Source: UBA12018 sp051656605 (lineage in GTDB: Bacteria > Bacteroidota > Bacteroidia > Bacteroidales > CAMTPD01). From it: a DNA stretch of 64,000 nucleotides. Positions 61,778 through 64,000 of the stretch are shown in pieces (within the stretch, counting starts at the first letter, position 1; each line of letters starts with the position of its first letter). The stretch spans positions 1-64,000 of the forward strand of contig JBOGCF010000019.1 in the NCBI GenBank assembly GCA_051656605.1, given 5' to 3'. The position numbers and the translations under genes are program-made. The notes under the pieces are model-generated. The model saw only the letters and a list, made by a program, of their open reading frames with translations, ran no database searches and was not told where the DNA came from.

Positions 61778-63979
61778 ATGAAAGGCAAAACTTCTTTAGC
61801 TTTGGGATTTATATTCTCAGTAGCACTACAAACACTAAACGCGCAGAACTCACTACCCGATTCTCTTCAGAACATCCGCAACATCAAGCTGGATGAGGTT
61901 GTCGTAACCGCTATCACAGCATCGAAAGAAACCCCTGTTGCTTATACAAACGTATCGAAAGAGGAAGTTGGCAAACGCAACTTCGGTAAAGATATTCCTC
62001 ACCTTTTGTCACAAACTCCGTCTGTAATTGTTACCTCCGATGCCGGAACCGGAATTGGTTATACCGGATTCAGGGTGCGTGGTACGGATGCAAACCGCAT
62101 CAACATTACTGTAAACGGGGTGCCTGTAAATGACTCTGAGTCGCATACGGTGTTTTGGGTAAATATGCCCGACTTTGCCTCGTCTGTCGAAAACGTGCAG
62201 ATACAGCGCGGCGCGGGCACGTCGACCAATGGCGCTGCTGCCTTCGGAGCAACCGTTTCGATGCAGACTTTGGGCCTACAGTCGAAGCCATACGCAGAGG
62301 TTTCTTCGTCTGCCGGATCGTATAACACCTTTAAGAATACATTTATGGGTGGTACGGGGTTGATCAACGATCACTTTGTTTTCGACGCTCGCTATACAAA
62401 GATCAGTAGCGATGGTTTCATAGACCGCGCCTCGGCCAATATGGATTCGTATTATGCTTCTGCGGCGTATTACGGACAAACAACCAAGTTGAAGTTTCAG
62501 ACTTTCGGAAGTAAGGAAAAGACTTATCAGGCCTGGACGGGTATTCCTTCCTACATGCTCGATGAGAATCGTACCTACAACCCATGTGGTGAATACGTAG
62601 AAAATGGAGAGACGAAGTATTACGACAACCAAACGGACAATTATAATCAGCAACATTATCACTTGATGCTTACGCAGTTGTTGGGCAACGGCTGGGACTT
62701 GAACGCGACGCTGCACTATACGCGTGGTAAAGGATACTACGAAGACTACAAGGCCGACGCGAAGTTTAGTTCCTACAAGCTTCCTTCGTTTATTGATGCA
62801 GAGGGACAAGAGGTGAAGCGTTCTGACTTGGTGCGCCGCAAGTGGCTCGATAATCATTTCTACGGAGTAGTGGCAAACACCACCTATACGGCCGATAGAT
62901 TGCAACTAACAATGGGAGCGGCTGCCAGCCGTTACAATGGCGATCACTTCGGTAAAGTAATTTGGGCAAAGAATGTACAAAACTTGCCGGTAGACCATGA
63001 GTATTACAGAAGCAAGGGCGACAAAACCGATTACAATGCTTTTGCGAAGGCAAACATTCATTTGCTAGATGGCCTTAACGGGTATGTGGATCTTCAATAC
63101 CGTGGTATTCACTATACGATCAAGGGTGAAGATGATAAGGCGGGCATGCTCGACATTACCAAAAACTATAACTTCTTTAATCCGAAGGTGGGATTAAACT
63201 ATACGATCAACGAGAAGCACAGCACGTATGCTTCGTTTGCGGTGGCAAACAGGGAGCCTAACCGCAACAACTTTACAGAGGCTGCGGCAAACGAGCGTCC
63301 TACGCACGAGACGCTTTATGACTACGAAGCGGGATATAAGTTTGCATCGCCGATTTTCCAGGCGGGCGTAAACATGTATTACATGGACTATACCAACCAG
63401 TTGATTCTTACAGGAAAGATCAGCGAGATTGGGGAGGCGCTTACTTCTAACATCAAAGATAGTTACCGCATGGGTATCGAGTTGAGCGCGGCAGTGCAGC
63501 CCTTGAGCTGGTTACACTGGTCGGGTAACGCTACCTTTAGCCGCAACCGCATCAAGAACTTTACCGAGTTTGTGGATGATTGGGATACGGGCGAGCAACG
63601 CGAACAATACCTGGGAGACGTGAACATCGCGTTTTCGCCGGATGTTATCGCTAACAGTAACTTTACGTTTATATACAAAAACTTCGACGCTTCTTTCATG
63701 TCTACGTATGTTGGCAAGCAATATATCGACAACACTTCGAGCAATGATCGCAAAATAAATCCTTACTTTGTAAATAACTTACAACTGGGATATACGTTTA
63801 AGCCGTCGTTTATGAAAGAGATCAGAGTGGATTTTGCCGTAAACAATATCTTCAACGCGAAATACGAAACCAATGCGTGGGTATATTCATACTACGAAGG
63901 TGGCGAGCGCAAGAAAGACGATGGCTACTTTACCCAAGCGGGAACTAACATGATGGGGCGCGTGGTATTGCGTTTCTGA
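61778..63979 (+). CDS. TonB-dependent receptor, thiamine-regulated
   Basis: A 733-aa outer-membrane receptor for active uptake driven by TonB. Signal peptide about 1-23 (LNAQN), plug domain about 35-150 (LDEVVVTAITASKETPVAYT, GYTGFRVRGTDANRINITVNGVP, NVQIQRGAGTSTNGAAAFG), then a 22-strand-type barrel ending in VVLRF with the terminal Phe. No carboxypeptidase-like N-terminal domain, so it is not SusC-type. The TPP riboswitch upstream implies the cargo is thiamine, a phosphate ester, or a precursor. Partner genes may lie beyond the window end. Confidence 0.94.
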   Translation: MKGKTSLALGFIFSVALQTLNAQNSLPDSLQNIRNIKLDEVVVTAITASKETPVAYTNVSKEEVGKRNFGKDIPHLLSQTPSVIVTSDAGTGIGYTGFRVRGTDANRINITVNGVPVNDSESHTVFWVNMPDFASSVENVQIQRGAGTSTNGAAAFGATVSMQTLGLQSKPYAEVSSSAGSYNTFKNTFMGGTGLINDHFVFDARYTKISSDGFIDRASANMDSYYASAAYYGQTTKLKFQTFGSKEKTYQAWTGIPSYMLDENRTYNPCGEYVENGETKYYDNQTDNYNQQHYHLMLTQLLGNGWDLNATLHYTRGKGYYEDYKADAKFSSYKLPSFIDAEGQEVKRSDLVRRKWLDNHFYGVVANTTYTADRLQLTMGAAASRYNGDHFGKVIWAKNVQNLPVDHEYYRSKGDKTDYNAFAKANIHLLDGLNGYVDLQYRGIHYTIKGEDDKAGMLDITKNYNFFNPKVGLNYTINEKHSTYASFAVANREPNRNNFTEAAANERPTHETLYDYEAGYKFASPIFQAGVNMYYMDYTNQLILTGKISEIGEALTSNIKDSYRMGIELSAAVQPLSWLHWSGNATFSRNRIKNFTEFVDDWDTGEQREQYLGDVNIAFSPDVIANSNFTFIYKNFDASFMSTYVGKQYIDNTSSNDRKINPYFVNNLQLGYTFKPSFMKEIRVDFAVNNIFNAKYETNAWVYSYYEGGERKKDDGYFTQAGTNMMGRVVLRF

Positions 63980-64000
63980 TAACAAGAATTTATATGGATC

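Overview
The window looks like a chromosomal segment from a member of the order Bacteroidales (phylum Bacteroidota). The evidence is Bacteroides-type promoters (TTTG, about 19 bases, TAnnTTTG; clear before the his leader, the nuclease gene and the SPOR lipoprotein), few strong Shine-Dalgarno sites, a fused FeoA-FeoB protein, the order hisG-hisD-hisC-hisB, the galM-transporter-galK cluster, PepSY-like and DUF4252 proteins, and a thiamine riboswitch in front of a TonB-dependent receptor. I cannot name a genus from sequence alone. Almost all of the window is chromosomal housekeeping. I see no phage, insertion sequence, CRISPR array, tRNA or rRNA.

Layout. 1-155: array of palindromes with an exact 44-base period, cut by the window start. 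0.2-2.8 kb: FeoAB iron transporter. 3.0-5.1 kb: unknown protein, GtrA flippase-like protein and GT2 glycosyltransferase (overlapping genes). 5.1-9.1 kb (minus): phenylacetate-CoA ligase, ACT-domain protein, periplasmic-binding lipoprotein, and an ABC protein fusing permease and ATPase. 9.3-10.9 kb: acyl-CoA ligase. 11.2-14.3 kb: solitary UmuC-type polymerase, NhaC-family antiporter, small secreted Lys/Glu-rich protein. 14.4-18.8 kb: MscS-family channel and a large secreted TIM-barrel-like protein. 19.0-25.5 kb (minus): rpiB, tkt, galK, sugar MFS transporter, galM, separated by strong terminators. 25.8-26.9 kb: corA with a leader that looks regulatory. 27.4-33.9 kb: secreted/anchored nuclease and a tripartite RND pump. 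33.9-34.9 kb: about 1 kb without a supported gene, holding 22-base-period repeats. 34.8-39.4 kb: histidine biosynthesis operon with a classical attenuator. 39.4-42.3 kb: lipoproteins, murB, metallo-beta-lactamase-fold hydrolase. 42.4-48.3 kb (minus): two PepSY-like proteins and two two-component systems. 48.5-52.2 kb: AddB-like nuclease and TMEM175-like channel. 52.2-58.7 kb: AraC-type regulator divergent from a second RND pump. 58.8-60.9 kb (minus): an ECF sigma-factor operon flanked by two DUF4252 proteins, with an ECF-type promoter. 61.6-64.0 kb: short TPP riboswitch and a TonB-dependent receptor.

How it fits together. Several loci show readable control circuits: the his leader carries five consecutive His codons and mutually exclusive RNA pairings; the TPP riboswitch implies that the receptor imports thiamine or a precursor; the ECF operon probably drives its own promoter; and corA is preceded by a nine-codon acidic, proline-containing ORF and a hairpin covering an unusually strong Shine-Dalgarno site. 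The corA leader is my best candidate for an undescribed mechanism. The second candidate is a set of intergenic repeat arrays with 22- or 44-base periods (two or four helical turns) in which dyad symmetry is kept while the sequence drifts.
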